DNA from: a virus
DNA length: 64,000 nucleotides
IMG/VR virus record: IMGVR_UViG_3300045971_000149
Location: 1 to 64,000 of that record
Direction: 5' to 3' (one strand)
Below the pieces are notes generated by a model. It saw only the letters and a program-made list of their open reading frames with translations, had not been told where the DNA came from and searched no databases. Below are positions 1 to 10,599 of the stretch, piece by piece. The position numbers were made by a program, and so were the translations under genes. Each line of letters begins with the position of its first letter. The first letter of the stretch is position 1.

Positions 1-2
1 GT

Positions 3-3000
3 ACTGCTGTAAGTGCGGTGAGCGCAACTACTGCAACTTCTGCTGCGGTTGCCTACTCATTAGCAAGTACCTCAACTACCCAGGTTGGATACGCAAATAC
101 TGCTACTTCTGCTGCTATGGCTTACTCACTAGCAAGTACATCCACTACACAAGTAGGATATGCAACTACTGCTACATATGCATTTACTGCGACAAGTGCA
201 GCCGTTGCGTATTCCTTATTAGGATCTGCTTCCTTGCAAGTGGCATCTGCAACCACTGCAACAAATATCGCAGGTGGCACTGCTGGAGTAATTCATTATC
301 AGATCTCTCCGGGAATTACTGGATTTATTGGTACTGGTACTACTGGTCAAGTATTGGCGATGGGCGCAAATACAGCGACATTTGTATCGACTACAACATT
401 GTTAGTCGGAACTGCTGTAAATGCTGTGAGCGCAACTACCGCAACTTCTGCGGCTACCGCATATGCATTAGCAAGTACTTCAACAACTCAAGTAGGATAC
501 GCAACCACTGCAACAAATGCATTTACTGCGACAAGTGCGGCCGTTGCATATTCCCTAGTTGGGTCGTCTACATTACAAGTGGCATCTGCAACTACTGCAA
601 CTAATATCGCAGGTGGAACTTTTGGAGCAATTGCATATCAAACTGCATCCGGCCTAACTGGATTCATCGGAACTGGTACTACTGGTCAGCTATTGGCGAT
701 GGGTGCAAATACAGCGACATTTGTATCGACTTCGACACTTCAAGTTGGATTTGCAAATACTGCAACATCTGCCGCTGTTGCTTACTCATTAGCTAGTACT
801 TCGACCACTCAAGTTGGATTTGCAAATACTGCAACTTCTGCTGCGGTTGCGTATTCCTTATTAGGATCTGCTTCCTTGCAAGTGGCATCTGCAACCACTG
901 CAACAAATATCGCAGGTGGCACTGCTGGAGTAATTCATTATCAGATCTCTCCAGGAATTACCGGATTCATTGGTACAGGTACTACAGGTACGTTGCTACA
1001 GATGGGTGCAAATACCGCAACATTTGTATCAACATCAACACTTCAAGTAGGCTATGCTAACACAGCCACATCTGCTGCTGTTGCTTACTCATTAGCAAGT
1101 ACATCAACTACACAAGTGGGATTTGCTAACACTGCTACTTCTGCCGCAGTTGCGTATTCCTTATTAGGATCTGCTTCTTTACAAGTGGCATCTGCAACTA
1201 CTGCAACTAATATCGCAGGCGGAAGTGCAGGAGCAATTGCATATCAAACTGCATCTGGACTAACTGGATTTATTGGAACAGGTACTACTGGTCAAGTATT
1301 GACAATGGGTGCAAATACTGCAACATTTGTTTCAACTACCACATTGTTAGTCGGAACTGCTGTAAGTGCTGTGAGTGCAACTACTGCGACAAGTGCGGCT
1401 ACCGCATATGCGTTAGCAAGTACTTCCACTACACAAGTCGGTTATGCAACTACTGCAACAAATGCATTTACTGCGACATCGGCCGCAGTTGCATATTCCC
1501 TAGTTGGGTCGTCTACATTACAAGTCGCTTCGGCAACTACCGCTACAAATATTGCGGGTGGAACAGCCGGAGTAATTCATTATCAGATCTCTCCAGGAAT
1601 TACTGGATTTATTGGTACAGGCACAACTGGTTCGATACTACAGATGGGCGCAAATACAGCGACATTTGTATCAACAACGACTCTTCAAGTTGGATATGCA
1701 GTTAATGCAACTACTGCGACAAGTGCGGCTGTTGCTTACGCATTGGCAAGTACATCAACTACACAAGTAGGATTTGCAAATACTGCGACAAGTGCGGCTG
1801 TTGCTTATTCCTTAGTAGGATCTTCTGCATTACAAGTATCTTCTGCGACAACATCTACAAATATTGCAAACGGTACTGCTGGAGCACTACCTTATCAGAT
1901 CTCCCCAGGAGTTACTGGATTCATTGGAACTGGTACTACTGGTCAAGTGTTAGTGATGGGTGCAACTACTGCTACCTGGCAAAATGCAGCAGGAACAATT
2001 GGAAATGCAACCACTGCAACTAACATTGCAGGTGGAACTTTTGGAGCAATTGCATATCAAACTGCATCCGGCCTAACTGGATTCATCGGAACTGGTACTA
2101 CTGGTCAAGTATTGACAATGGGTGCAAATACAGCGACTTGGCAAAATTCTGCAGGAACAATTGCAAATGCAGTTACCGCAACTAATATTGCTGGCGGCCT
2201 TTCAGGTGCTATCCCAATTCAGACAGCCGCAGGAATAACATCGTTTATTGCTACAGGTACATCGGGTACGTTGTTACAAATGGGAACAAATAGTGCATCG
2301 TTTGTTTCGACTACAACATTGTTAGTCGGAACTGCGGTAAGTGCGGTAAGTGCAACCACCGCAACAAGTGCGGCTACTGCTTATTCGTTAGCAAGTACAT
2401 CAACTACACAAGTAGGATTTGCAAATACTGCAACTTCTGCTGCCGTTGCGTATTCGTTAGCAAGCACATCAACTACACAAGTGGGTTATGCAAATACTGC
2501 GACAAGTGCGGCTGTTGCTTATTCCTTAGCAAGTACATCAACTACACAAGTGGGTTATGCAATAACTGCAACTAATGCATCTGCATTAGTGACAGCGGCG
2601 GTTAATACAAACGCATCATTCTATCCAAGTTTTGTAAGTGCAAATAATGCGGCGCCTGGTACTTCAATGGCGCATTATACTACTAGCTCGTTTGCAGTTA
2701 ATCCGTCAACTGGAGTAGTAACTTTATCTAATAATATTCCTTCATTAACTTCGGGGGCATTAAGATTAACCGGCGCCAATTTAATAGGTCAACACGCAGC
2801 CGGTATTCTTCAAGTTGGCACTAGCTTAAATTATACGATGGCAGATATAATGGCATCGTTTGCAAGGAATACAACTACTTCAATTTCGGTAGCAATGCAG
2901 AATCAAAGTTCGAGTGCGACTGCAAGCACCGACCTTATAATACTAAATGATGATGTATTGTTTAACGGTGGCGCAGGGCGGGGGTTAGACATCGGTATTA

Positions 3001-6000
3001 ATAGTAGCCTATATGTCCCTACACTTGGCACTGATCCGTTCGGAAAGCCGAGCGGCGGCTATGTAGCAGCGTTCGGCGCATCGATGACAGTTGGAACAAT
3101 GGGCACAAATGCAACACAGTTTGGAACAACTGCAACGTTATATCTAGTAACATCGAGCACCATAAGAATGTCATTTGATGGCTCGGGCGGCGTTCTTCTA
3201 GCAGCGCGAACAACTGTAACAAATACAACGTCTGTATCTTCAACAAATACAGGTGCATTGCAAGTTGCAGGTGGAGTTGGTATTGCAGGTGGAATGTTTG
3301 TAGGTGGAACTATTACTGCAACTACATTTGTAGGTACATTTGCAGGATCAATTTCGACTGCAACTAACATTGCAGGTGGAACAGCTGGAGCAATTGCATA
3401 TCAAACTGCGTCTGGACTTACTGGATTTATTGGAACAGGAACTGTTGGTCAAGTATTGGCAATGGGTGCAAATACTGCAACGTTTGTATCAACAACTACA
3501 TTATTAGTTGGAACTGCTGTGAGTGCCGTAAGTGCAACTACTGCGACAAGTGCGGCTACTGCTTACTCATTGGCAAGTACTTCAACAACTCAAGTTGGTT
3601 TTGCAAATACAGCGACAAGTGCGGCCGTTGCCTATTCACTAGCAAGTACTTCAACAACTCAAGTAGGATTTGCAAATACAGCAACCAGTGCGGCTGTTGC
3701 TTACTCATTAGTGGGATCTGCTTCTTTACAAGTGGCGTCAGCAACAACTGCAACAAATATCGCAGGTGGCACTGCTGGGGTGATCCCTTATCAAACTGCA
3801 TTAGGTGTAACCGGATTTATTGGTACAGGTACTACTGGTCAAGTATTGACAATGGGTGCAAACACTGCAACATGGCAAAACTCGTCAGCGGCATTTACCG
3901 GTGGAACAGTAGCAAATACAACTACGTTCTTATCAACAGTTACAATTGCAAGTACTGCACCTACTATCTCAACAAACACAGGTGCATTGCAGGTTGCAGG
4001 TGGAGTTGGTATTGGCGGCGGATTATATGTAGGCGGAATTGTAACAGCAACTCAACTACAACAAACAAGCCAACAAGTCCAGATAGGTGCAGGAGCAAAA
4101 TCCGCTGCGCAGGGCGTGGCAATTGGTAATAGTGTAAATGCAAACTTCGGTTATGCAATTGGAATTGGGTATAATGCAGGATTAAACGGGATTGGCCAAG
4201 GTGCAGTAGCAATTGGTTCTTTTGCAGGTGGCGCAGCGCAAGTCCCTGCAAATGCAGTTATTATTAGCGGTCAAAACGGAAATCTTGCTGCGTATAACGC
4301 TGGATTCTATGTTGCTCCAGTTAGGGCAGATGCAACTTCAAGTGCAACAGCATTTGCAGTTTACTATAATCCAGATAGCAAGGAACTTACTACTTCAACA
4401 GGTGGATCGAGTAATGCTACAAACTTAACTGGTGGCACTGCTGGAGTGATCCCTTATCAATCAGCATCAGGTGTAACTGGTTTCATTGGAACTGGTACTA
4501 CTGGTCAAGTATTGACAATGGGGGCAAATACTGCAACATGGCAAAATTCCTCAGCAGCATTTACTGGTGGAACAGTTGCAAATACAACTACGTTCTTATC
4601 AACTGTTACAATTGCAAGTACTGTTGCTTCGATATCGACTACTACTGGGGCATTACAGGTTGCAGGTGGGGTAGGTGTTGCCGGTGATTCCTGGTTTGGT
4701 GGTAGAATATCTATCCAAACAAATCCGTTCACAGCAAACCCATTGGTAATCACAGATAGTGGAGGTGGAGGAAACATATATATAAGTGGCGGAACTTTAG
4801 CATTATCGGGTGGAGCGACTAATCCCGGGGGAACTTCCCCCGGGATAACAATGGCTAATGTTTCGGCGCTAACATTATCCGGTGGTAACGGTGGCGTTTC
4901 TATATCAGGCGGAAACAACTCTACGTTAATTGTTACTTCTACAAGTGCAACTATTTCGACAGGTACAGGTGCATTAATAGTTAACGGCGGTGTCGGAGTT
5001 GCTGGAAACATGATTGTAGGCGGTACTATAACTGCTGGAGCATTTGCAGGATCAATTTCAACTGCAACTAATATTGCAGGTGGAACAGCCGGTGCACTTC
5101 ATTATCAAATCTCTCCAGGAGTTACTGGATTCATTGGAACTGGTACTACTGGTCAAGTATTATCAATGGGTGCAAATACTGCTTCTTGGATAACATTGTC
5201 GAGCAGTTTCAACGGCGGCACGATTTCTAATCCGTTAGTTATTAACAATGCAACACAAGCAACATCCACTACTACCGGTGCATTACAAATTGTAAACGGC
5301 GGCGCAGGAATTGGTGGAAATGTATATGTTGGTGGAACATTCAACACTCTAAACTCTGCAACATTAAGTCTACCTGCAGGTAATCAAGTTGTTGTAAATG
5401 CAGCGGTTGCTCCTACAAACGATTTACAGGTTATTACTAACGTCGGATTCCCTGTAGTAACAGCCGGTGCTAGTGCATTACAGGTCGACTACTATGGTGG
5501 TGCTGCGGCAATCGAAGCGTCTTCTTTAAGAGTTAATATAACTCCGGGATCGACATCCGGCGGCACATGGAATAGTACAAGAATAGTAGCAGCCGGCGCA
5601 GCAGCAGCCGGCGTTACACTAAACGGTACGAAGTACGATTCTAAAGCAACTGGCGCAGGTGTAAGTAACGGTATATACTTTGGTACTGGTTGGGATAATA
5701 TTCTTAGCTACACAGGTACTACAGTTATTTCAGGAACTGGTCAAGTGTTCTCCGGCGGATTTGCAGTGTCGACTGGTACAGTTGTTAATGATATTGCATC
5801 AATCACAACATTCTACCCGACATTTATTAGCACAAGTACTGGAGCATCGATGACATTAACAGTGTCAACTAGCAACTTGTCGTTTGTTCCGTCAACTGGT
5901 GTGTTGTCTGCATTGATCTTCACATCCTTATCAGATCGAACACAAAAGACAAACATACAACCAGTAACAAATGCAACTTCGGTTGTTGTGCAATTACAGG

Positions 6001-6203
6001 GCGTGTCGTTTGATTACTTGCATAGCGGAAAGAGTTCATATGGTGTTATTGCGCAAGATATTGAAAAGGTTTTACCTGAAGTTGTTCATACTAACGAACA
6101 AGGTATAAAATCTGTAGATTATCAAGCGTTGTCAGCTTTCTTAATCGAATCTATTAAGGAATTAAATAAGCGTATTAGTGAATTAGAGAATAAGCAGAAA
6201 TGA
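3..6203 (+). CDS. Giant repeat-built tail fibre protein, 5' partial, with C-terminal S74 chaperone domain
   Basis: The reading frame is open to the left edge, and the repeat pattern continues there, so the start lies outside the window. At least 2,065 residues are visible. About the first 870 residues are degenerate Ala/Thr/Ser-rich units of the type ATSAAVAYSLASTSTTQVGYA, alternating with TNIAGGTAG / GFIGTGTTGQ modules, as in fibrous beta-structured phage fibres. Further on, GALQVAGGVGIAGG modules alternate with unique islands. The last ~90 residues (SDRTQKTNI, then YGVIAQDIEKVLPEVV) match the intramolecular chaperone/peptidase S74 domain that trimerises fibres and is then cleaved off. Its stop overlaps the ATG of the next gene (ATGA). 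It probably acts as a distal tail fibre or receptor-binding protein. Confidence 0.85.
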   Translation, partial: TAVSAVSATTATSAAVAYSLASTSTTQVGYANTATSAAMAYSLASTSTTQVGYATTATYAFTATSAAVAYSLLGSASLQVASATTATNIAGGTAGVIHYQISPGITGFIGTGTTGQVLAMGANTATFVSTTTLLVGTAVNAVSATTATSAATAYALASTSTTQVGYATTATNAFTATSAAVAYSLVGSSTLQVASATTATNIAGGTFGAIAYQTASGLTGFIGTGTTGQLLAMGANTATFVSTSTLQVGFANTATSAAVAYSLASTSTTQVGFANTATSAAVAYSLLGSASLQVASATTATNIAGGTAGVIHYQISPGITGFIGTGTTGTLLQMGANTATFVSTSTLQVGYANTATSAAVAYSLASTSTTQVGFANTATSAAVAYSLLGSASLQVASATTATNIAGGSAGAIAYQTASGLTGFIGTGTTGQVLTMGANTATFVSTTTLLVGTAVSAVSATTATSAATAYALASTSTTQVGYATTATNAFTATSAAVAYSLVGSSTLQVASATTATNIAGGTAGVIHYQISPGITGFIGTGTTGSILQMGANTATFVSTTTLQVGYAVNATTATSAAVAYALASTSTTQVGFANTATSAAVAYSLVGSSALQVSSATTSTNIANGTAGALPYQISPGVTGFIGTGTTGQVLVMGATTATWQNAAGTIGNATTATNIAGGTFGAIAYQTASGLTGFIGTGTTGQVLTMGANTATWQNSAGTIANAVTATNIAGGLSGAIPIQTAAGITSFIATGTSGTLLQMGTNSASFVSTTTLLVGTAVSAVSATTATSAATAYSLASTSTTQVGFANTATSAAVAYSLASTSTTQVGYANTATSAAVAYSLASTSTTQVGYAITATNASALVTAAVNTNASFYPSFVSANNAAPGTSMAHYTTSSFAVNPSTGVVTLSNNIPSLTSGALRLTGANLIGQHAAGILQVGTSLNYTMADIMASFARNTTTSISVAMQNQSSSATASTDLIILNDDVLFNGGAGRGLDIGINSSLYVPTLGTDPFGKPSGGYVAAFGASMTVGTMGTNATQFGTTATLYLVTSSTIRMSFDGSGGVLLAARTTVTNTTSVSSTNTGALQVAGGVGIAGGMFVGGTITATTFVGTFAGSISTATNIAGGTAGAIAYQTASGLTGFIGTGTVGQVLAMGANTATFVSTTTLLVGTAVSAVSATTATSAATAYSLASTSTTQVGFANTATSAAVAYSLASTSTTQVGFANTATSAAVAYSLVGSASLQVASATTATNIAGGTAGVIPYQTALGVTGFIGTGTTGQVLTMGANTATWQNSSAAFTGGTVANTTTFLSTVTIASTAPTISTNTGALQVAGGVGIGGGLYVGGIVTATQLQQTSQQVQIGAGAKSAAQGVAIGNSVNANFGYAIGIGYNAGLNGIGQGAVAIGSFAGGAAQVPANAVIISGQNGNLAAYNAGFYVAPVRADATSSATAFAVYYNPDSKELTTSTGGSSNATNLTGGTAGVIPYQSASGVTGFIGTGTTGQVLTMGANTATWQNSSAAFTGGTVANTTTFLSTVTIASTVASISTTTGALQVAGGVGVAGDSWFGGRISIQTNPFTANPLVITDSGGGGNIYISGGTLALSGGATNPGGTSPGITMANVSALTLSGGNGGVSISGGNNSTLIVTSTSATISTGTGALIVNGGVGVAGNMIVGGTITAGAFAGSISTATNIAGGTAGALHYQISPGVTGFIGTGTTGQVLSMGANTASWITLSSSFNGGTISNPLVINNATQATSTTTGALQIVNGGAGIGGNVYVGGTFNTLNSATLSLPAGNQVVVNAAVAPTNDLQVITNVGFPVVTAGASALQVDYYGGAAAIEASSLRVNITPGSTSGGTWNSTRIVAAGAAAAGVTLNGTKYDSKATGAGVSNGIYFGTGWDNILSYTGTTVISGTGQVFSGGFAVSTGTVVNDIASITTFYPTFISTSTGASMTLTVSTSNLSFVPSTGVLSALIFTSLSDRTQKTNIQPVTNATSVVVQLQGVSFDYLHSGKSSYGVIAQDIEKVLPEVVHTNEQGIKSVDYQALSAFLIESIKELNKRISELENKQK

Positions 6204-7381
6204 CTACAAATTATATTAAACAAGATGTCACCTTCGGGGAATTAGATCTAGACGAAGAGTATATTACCGATGCGTGGCTTGTCGAAAAATACGTAGGAAA
6301 TAATTTAATAACCTGCGGATATAATAACGGAATTGGTGCAATGGGAATAAGTGCACCTTTAACTGACTACTCTTCTCCTATCCAAGTTGGATCATTAACA
6401 AATTGGAAGCAGGTATCAACTGTATCTGCAAATGCATTTGCAATTAAAACAGACGGAACATTATGGGCATGGGGATCAAACGCAACCGGCCGGTTAGGAG
6501 TAGGAACTACTACTCTTACTTACTATTCGAGTCCTGTACAAATTGGCGCGTTAACAAACTGGAAGCAAATTGCAGACGCTGCTGGGTGGTGCATGGCAGT
6601 AAAGACTGACGGAACGCTATGGGGCTGGGGAACGAACGGTGTAGGGAATCTCGGAAACGGTGCAACAGTTGCCTCATACTCGAGTCCAAGTCAAGTTGGT
6701 TCGTTAACTACTTGGAAACAGGTTGCTTGCGGTCGGAATCATAGTGCGGCTGTAAAAACAGATGGAACACTTTGGACATGGGGGCAAGGGAACCTAGGCC
6801 AATTGGGTAATAGCACTACTCTTGTCTATTCGAGTCCAATACAAGTCGGGTCTGCAACTAACTGGAAACAGGTTTCATGTGGCGGACAAGTAACAGTAGC
6901 AATAGCAACAAACGGTACGTTGTGGAATACTGGAAATCAAACTAATGGATCTTTAGGCAACGGAGTAATAACCGGAAATATATCCACAATGGTGCAACTT
7001 GGTTCTGATACGAACTGGAGGCAAGTAAGCACACTAGGTGCATTTACTATGGCAATAAAAACCGATGGTACATTGTGGGGTTGGGGATATAATTTGTTCG
7101 GCTGCTTAGGCGCTGGCGATGCAGTTTCAAAATCTACTCCTGTACAGATAGGCTCGTTAACTAATTGGAAATCAGTGCACTGTGGTTATTATTTTCACGG
7201 TGCAATTAGAACCGACGGAACTGCCTGGGTTGTTGGTTATAACAATAAAGGGCAATTAGGTCAAGGTAACACTACTAATTATTCGAGCCATGTGCAACTA
7301 GGATCGAGCACTAAATGGAAACAGATCTCATGCGGATACTCAAGCCAACTAGCAGCACTTACTTTTACTGACTATAATTAA
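6200..7381 (+). CDS. RCC1-repeat beta-propeller protein A
   Basis: 393 residues. After an N-terminal segment of ~45 residues (DLDEEYITDAWLVEKY) come seven RCC1-type repeats with the signature TDGTLWxWGxNxxGxLGxG followed by YSSPxQVGxLTNWKQV. The repeats start and end in mid-blade, which fits a closed seven-bladed propeller. Start codon overlaps the fibre stop (ATGA), so the two are translationally coupled. Known RCC1-fold proteins mediate protein binding. A role in the virion adhesion apparatus is inferred from position directly after a tail fibre. Two paralogues lie downstream (8068-9345, 9355-10545). Confidence 0.8.
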   Translation: MTTNYIKQDVTFGELDLDEEYITDAWLVEKYVGNNLITCGYNNGIGAMGISAPLTDYSSPIQVGSLTNWKQVSTVSANAFAIKTDGTLWAWGSNATGRLGVGTTTLTYYSSPVQIGALTNWKQIADAAGWCMAVKTDGTLWGWGTNGVGNLGNGATVASYSSPSQVGSLTTWKQVACGRNHSAAVKTDGTLWTWGQGNLGQLGNSTTLVYSSPIQVGSATNWKQVSCGGQVTVAIATNGTLWNTGNQTNGSLGNGVITGNISTMVQLGSDTNWRQVSTLGAFTMAIKTDGTLWGWGYNLFGCLGAGDAVSKSTPVQIGSLTNWKSVHCGYYFHGAIRTDGTAWVVGYNNKGQLGQGNTTNYSSHVQLGSSTKWKQISCGYSSQLAALTFTDYN

Positions 7382-7393
7382 GAGACAACATAT

Positions 7394-8068
7394 ATGAACT
7401 ACTTTTACCTCCTTGTAGAAAATCAAACAACAGTATTACTGGGACCAACACAGTGGCGTCCTCGATACTTTCAAAGCGAATTAACTGACTTAGAAGTGGA
7501 GTATGCATTACCACTTACTGAACCGGGGTATATTAAAATAAATGATATGCTGGAATTATTTCCACTCGGAACATCAAATGCTGTATCTTTTGATCCTATA
7601 TATCAAGCACCGGTAGGTCCGTATTATACATATGTTAATAACGAAGCACACGAAAACTATACATATAGAGATGTTTCAATTGCAGAATCTCAATCAAAAT
7701 TAGTGCCAATAGTAACCGCAGAACGATATCGCAGAGAACACCTTACAACTACCGCAACTGTTCAATCTACAGTAGTAACACTTGATACCTCTAGAGATAC
7801 TCGTAATGCATTTATACAAAAATTCTTATTAATGGGTGTTGATGAAATAGCGACGTGGAAATTTCCAGAAGGGTGGATCACTCTTACAAAGGCCGATGTA
7901 GAAACATGTATCAAGGAAATTTCCACGTATGTACAAACACAGTTTGATTGGGAAAATTCCGTAATATCAAGCATTAATTCTGCAACTACTCAGGCAGAAT
8001 TAAAGTCAATATTTGCACTAGAATTTCCACCAACCCCTGGTCCTGCAACTCTTGGGGGACTTAGATAA
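7394..8068 (+). CDS. Hypothetical protein in the fibre/RCC1 cluster
   Basis: 224 residues, family not recognised with certainty. The N-terminus (MNYFYLLVENQTTVLLGP) and the later helical segment (VETCIKEISTYVQTQFDWE) recall small tail-associated proteins encoded beside phage fibres. It lies between two RCC1 genes and its TAA overlaps the next ATG (TAATG), so it is translated as part of the same unit. A structural or fibre-assembly role is inference from context only. Confidence 0.55.
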   Translation: MNYFYLLVENQTTVLLGPTQWRPRYFQSELTDLEVEYALPLTEPGYIKINDMLELFPLGTSNAVSFDPIYQAPVGPYYTYVNNEAHENYTYRDVSIAESQSKLVPIVTAERYRREHLTTTATVQSTVVTLDTSRDTRNAFIQKFLLMGVDEIATWKFPEGWITLTKADVETCIKEISTYVQTQFDWENSVISSINSATTQAELKSIFALEFPPTPGPATLGGLR

Positions 8069-9345
8069 TGGCAGTATCTCCTAAAACCGGGTTTACAGTT
8101 AAAGATCCAGTTAGTGGTAGAACTCAGGATCTAGGTAATAGGTACGTTTCGAAAGATATGCTTTTAGACATGTATCCGAACATTGCATCGGCACTAGGTG
8201 GAAGAGTCACCCCTGGACTTTGGGTGTGGGGTCCGAATTGGCTCGGCCAGTTAGGGCAAAATAATACTACTTTTGGATATTATTCATCGCCTACACAAGT
8301 TGGTGCACTAACTAATTGGAAACAAGTATCTTGTGGGTACCAGCATACCGCAGCGGTAAAGACAGACGGAACATTGTGGGTTTGGGGATCAAATGCAAAT
8401 GGTGCGTTAGGTTTAGGAACAACGACACTTGCAGTATATTCTAGTCCAGTACAAGTCGGTGCATTAACTACTTGGCGGCAAGTATCTTGCGGCTATCGGT
8501 CTACGTTTGCTGTAAAAACTGATGGAACTGCATGGTCGTGGGGAGATGCTCATTTTGGCCAATCAGGAAGAGGAACTACGGTAAATTCGTCGTCCCCGAT
8601 TCAAATTGGAACATTAACAAATTGGCGTCAAATCGAAACGGGCGGGCTAACTACATACGCAGTTAAAACAACCGGCACACTGTGGGCATGGGGAGCTGGC
8701 TCGTCGGGCCAATTAGGAAACGGAACCCTTCTTCTATATTCGTCCCCTATACAAGTCGGATCTGCAACTAACTGGCGGTCTGTTTCGGGAACTTCACCAT
8801 CAATCGGGTCCGGCTTTTACGGAAATATGGCTGCAATTCAGGACAACGGGACATTGTGGGCATGTGGATACAACGGCCGAGGCGAAGTTGGGAATGGAGT
8901 GTTAGGCGGGACTATATCAACTATGGTACAAGTTGGCTCATCGACAGCATGGAGACAGGTTATGTACACATATTATGGAGCAGTTGATGCAAATGCTTTT
9001 GGAATTCAACAGGATGGATCGCTATGGGGCTGGGGATTTGGCCTACTTAGTAATATACCCGGGTATACTACAGATCAACCTGCCCCTGTTCAAATAGGAA
9101 CCGAAACAAATTGGAGACAGGTCGGATCATCAAAATCGGGATTATTCGCAATTAAAACTGACGGAACTCTTTGGTCATGGGGAAGTCAATTTTGGGGCGC
9201 ACTCGGTGATAGTGTGTACGCCGGCGGCGGCACTAACCAGTCCTCTCCTGCACAAATTGGAACATTAAAAACGTGGAAGCAGCTTGCATGGTCCGGCAGC
9301 AATATAGGACAGCATTTTGCCGCAATAAAAGATGGATACGATTAA
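8068..9345 (+). CDS. RCC1-repeat beta-propeller protein B
   Basis: 425 residues. An N-terminal segment of ~50 residues contains DLGNRYVSKDMLLDMY, similar in pattern to the N-termini of the RCC1 proteins on either side, and is followed by about seven RCC1-type blades (for example KTDGTLWVWGSNANGALG). Longer inserts occur in blades 5 to 7. Starts on the ATG overlapping the previous stop. Probably a paralogue of 6200-7381 and 9355-10545, with the shared N-terminus acting as a common attachment domain (inference). Confidence 0.8.
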   Translation: MAVSPKTGFTVKDPVSGRTQDLGNRYVSKDMLLDMYPNIASALGGRVTPGLWVWGPNWLGQLGQNNTTFGYYSSPTQVGALTNWKQVSCGYQHTAAVKTDGTLWVWGSNANGALGLGTTTLAVYSSPVQVGALTTWRQVSCGYRSTFAVKTDGTAWSWGDAHFGQSGRGTTVNSSSPIQIGTLTNWRQIETGGLTTYAVKTTGTLWAWGAGSSGQLGNGTLLLYSSPIQVGSATNWRSVSGTSPSIGSGFYGNMAAIQDNGTLWACGYNGRGEVGNGVLGGTISTMVQVGSSTAWRQVMYTYYGAVDANAFGIQQDGSLWGWGFGLLSNIPGYTTDQPAPVQIGTETNWRQVGSSKSGLFAIKTDGTLWSWGSQFWGALGDSVYAGGGTNQSSPAQIGTLKTWKQLAWSGSNIGQHFAAIKDGYD

Positions 9346-9354
9346 AGGTTAACA

Positions 9355-10545
9355 ATGTCAACTTCAGGTTTTAAATTTCCCATTCTAACAGTAAACGGAA
9401 CCGCAACTAGCACAATTGTTGATTTCGACGACATGTTTGTTCGTAAGGAATTATTCCTTGATGCAGGGCTGTTCTCATGGGGAGCATCTCCGCAAGGTGA
9501 AAATGGGTTAGGTGCTACTACTTCTGTTTCGTCTCCTGTACAAATTGGCGCGTTAACTAACTGGAAACAAATGGTATGTGCTGCAAACTGTACTGCGGCA
9601 ATTAAGACCGACGGGACATTGTGGTCGTGGGGGTTAAACACATCGGGCCAGTTAGGACAAAATATTGCCGCAACAACAAAGCAATCAAGCCCTAACCAAG
9701 TCGGTTCGTTAACTACATGGAAACAAGTTGCAGCCGGCAATGGCTCGTTTGGCGGAATAAAAACCGACGGAACATTGTGGATGTGGGGGTTAAACACAAC
9801 AGGGGTGTTAGGAAACAGCACCACAAACGCATCTTACTCGAGTCCTATTCAAGTCGGTGCATTAACTACTTGGGCATCAATGTCTATCAGCGGGTTTAAC
9901 GCAGTCCACGCAATAAAAACTGATGGAACTCTTTGGGCTTGGGGAAGAAACAATGAAGGTGCGTTAGGTAACGGGTCAACAGTAAACACTTCGAGCCCTA
10001 TTCAAATAGGAACATTGACTGGCTGGATTCAAGTTAACGGTGGCAATGCAAGTACTAAAGCAATTCGCTCTGATGGAACACTGTGGGCATGGGGGTTTAA
10101 CGGCGGTGGGGATATGGGAATAGGAAATACTATTAACTACAGCTCGCCTGTTCAAGTAGGATCGTTAAATGATTGGAAATTTATTACTCAAGACGAAAAT
10201 AGTACTGTGTTTGCGATAAAAAATAATGGAACACTTTGGGCATGGGGATTTAATAATACAGTCGGCATGCTGGGCCAGAACACTACAACTCCGGCATACT
10301 ATTCAAGCCCGATTCAAGTTGGTGCATTAACTAATTGGAAGCAGGTTTCAGTTGGATTAGCCCATGTGGTAGCAGTTAAAACTGACGGCACTCTTTGGGC
10401 ATGGGGGCTGAATACATCTGGGCAGTTAGGACAAAGTAATACAACATCTGTTTCTAGTCCAATTCAAGTTGGTTCACTAACCAATTGGCGAGTAGTAAAA
10501 GCTGCCTTTAACGGGACCCGAGCAATCGCAGCACCTGATAATTAA
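9355..10545 (+). CDS. RCC1-repeat beta-propeller protein C
   Basis: 396 residues, third RCC1-type propeller in tandem. The N-terminal ~45 residues include DFDDMFVRKELFLD, comparable to the anchor motifs of the other two. Seven or more repeats follow with TDGTLWAWGxNTSGQLGQ and QVGSLTNWK. Preceded by AAAGG seven bases upstream of the ATG. Probably a virion-exposed binding protein; no catalytic motif is visible. Confidence 0.8.
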   Translation: MSTSGFKFPILTVNGTATSTIVDFDDMFVRKELFLDAGLFSWGASPQGENGLGATTSVSSPVQIGALTNWKQMVCAANCTAAIKTDGTLWSWGLNTSGQLGQNIAATTKQSSPNQVGSLTTWKQVAAGNGSFGGIKTDGTLWMWGLNTTGVLGNSTTNASYSSPIQVGALTTWASMSISGFNAVHAIKTDGTLWAWGRNNEGALGNGSTVNTSSPIQIGTLTGWIQVNGGNASTKAIRSDGTLWAWGFNGGGDMGIGNTINYSSPVQVGSLNDWKFITQDENSTVFAIKNNGTLWAWGFNNTVGMLGQNTTTPAYYSSPIQVGALTNWKQVSVGLAHVVAVKTDGTLWAWGLNTSGQLGQSNTTSVSSPIQVGSLTNWRVVKAAFNGTRAIAAPDN

Positions 10546-10551
10546 AAATAT

Positions 10552-10581
10552 TTGACATCACTCCTTCCGGTGCTATATAAT
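10552..10581 (+). promoter_or_regulatory. Near-consensus sigma70 promoter upstream of the glycan-modification cassette
   Basis: TTGACA at 10552-10557 and TATAAT at 10576-10581, spacer 18 nt. It lies directly after the stop of RCC1 protein C and just upstream of the AAGGAG ribosome-binding site at 10588-10593. The predicted 5' end falls at or just before that site, so the leader would be very short. Confidence 0.7.
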
Positions 10582-10599
10582 AGTACAAAGGAGTTTCAA

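Noticed and set aside
3019-5347. Minus-strand and out-of-frame ORFs of 60-170 codons inside the fibre gene
   Set aside because: They mirror the repeat composition of the fibre in other frames, lack ribosome-binding sites and have low-complexity Pro/Val or Leu/Gln content.
6200-10545. RCC1 repeats as a sign of eukaryotic contamination
   Set aside because: The genes are intronless, overlap phage genes by 1-4 nt and share codon use with the fibre gene.
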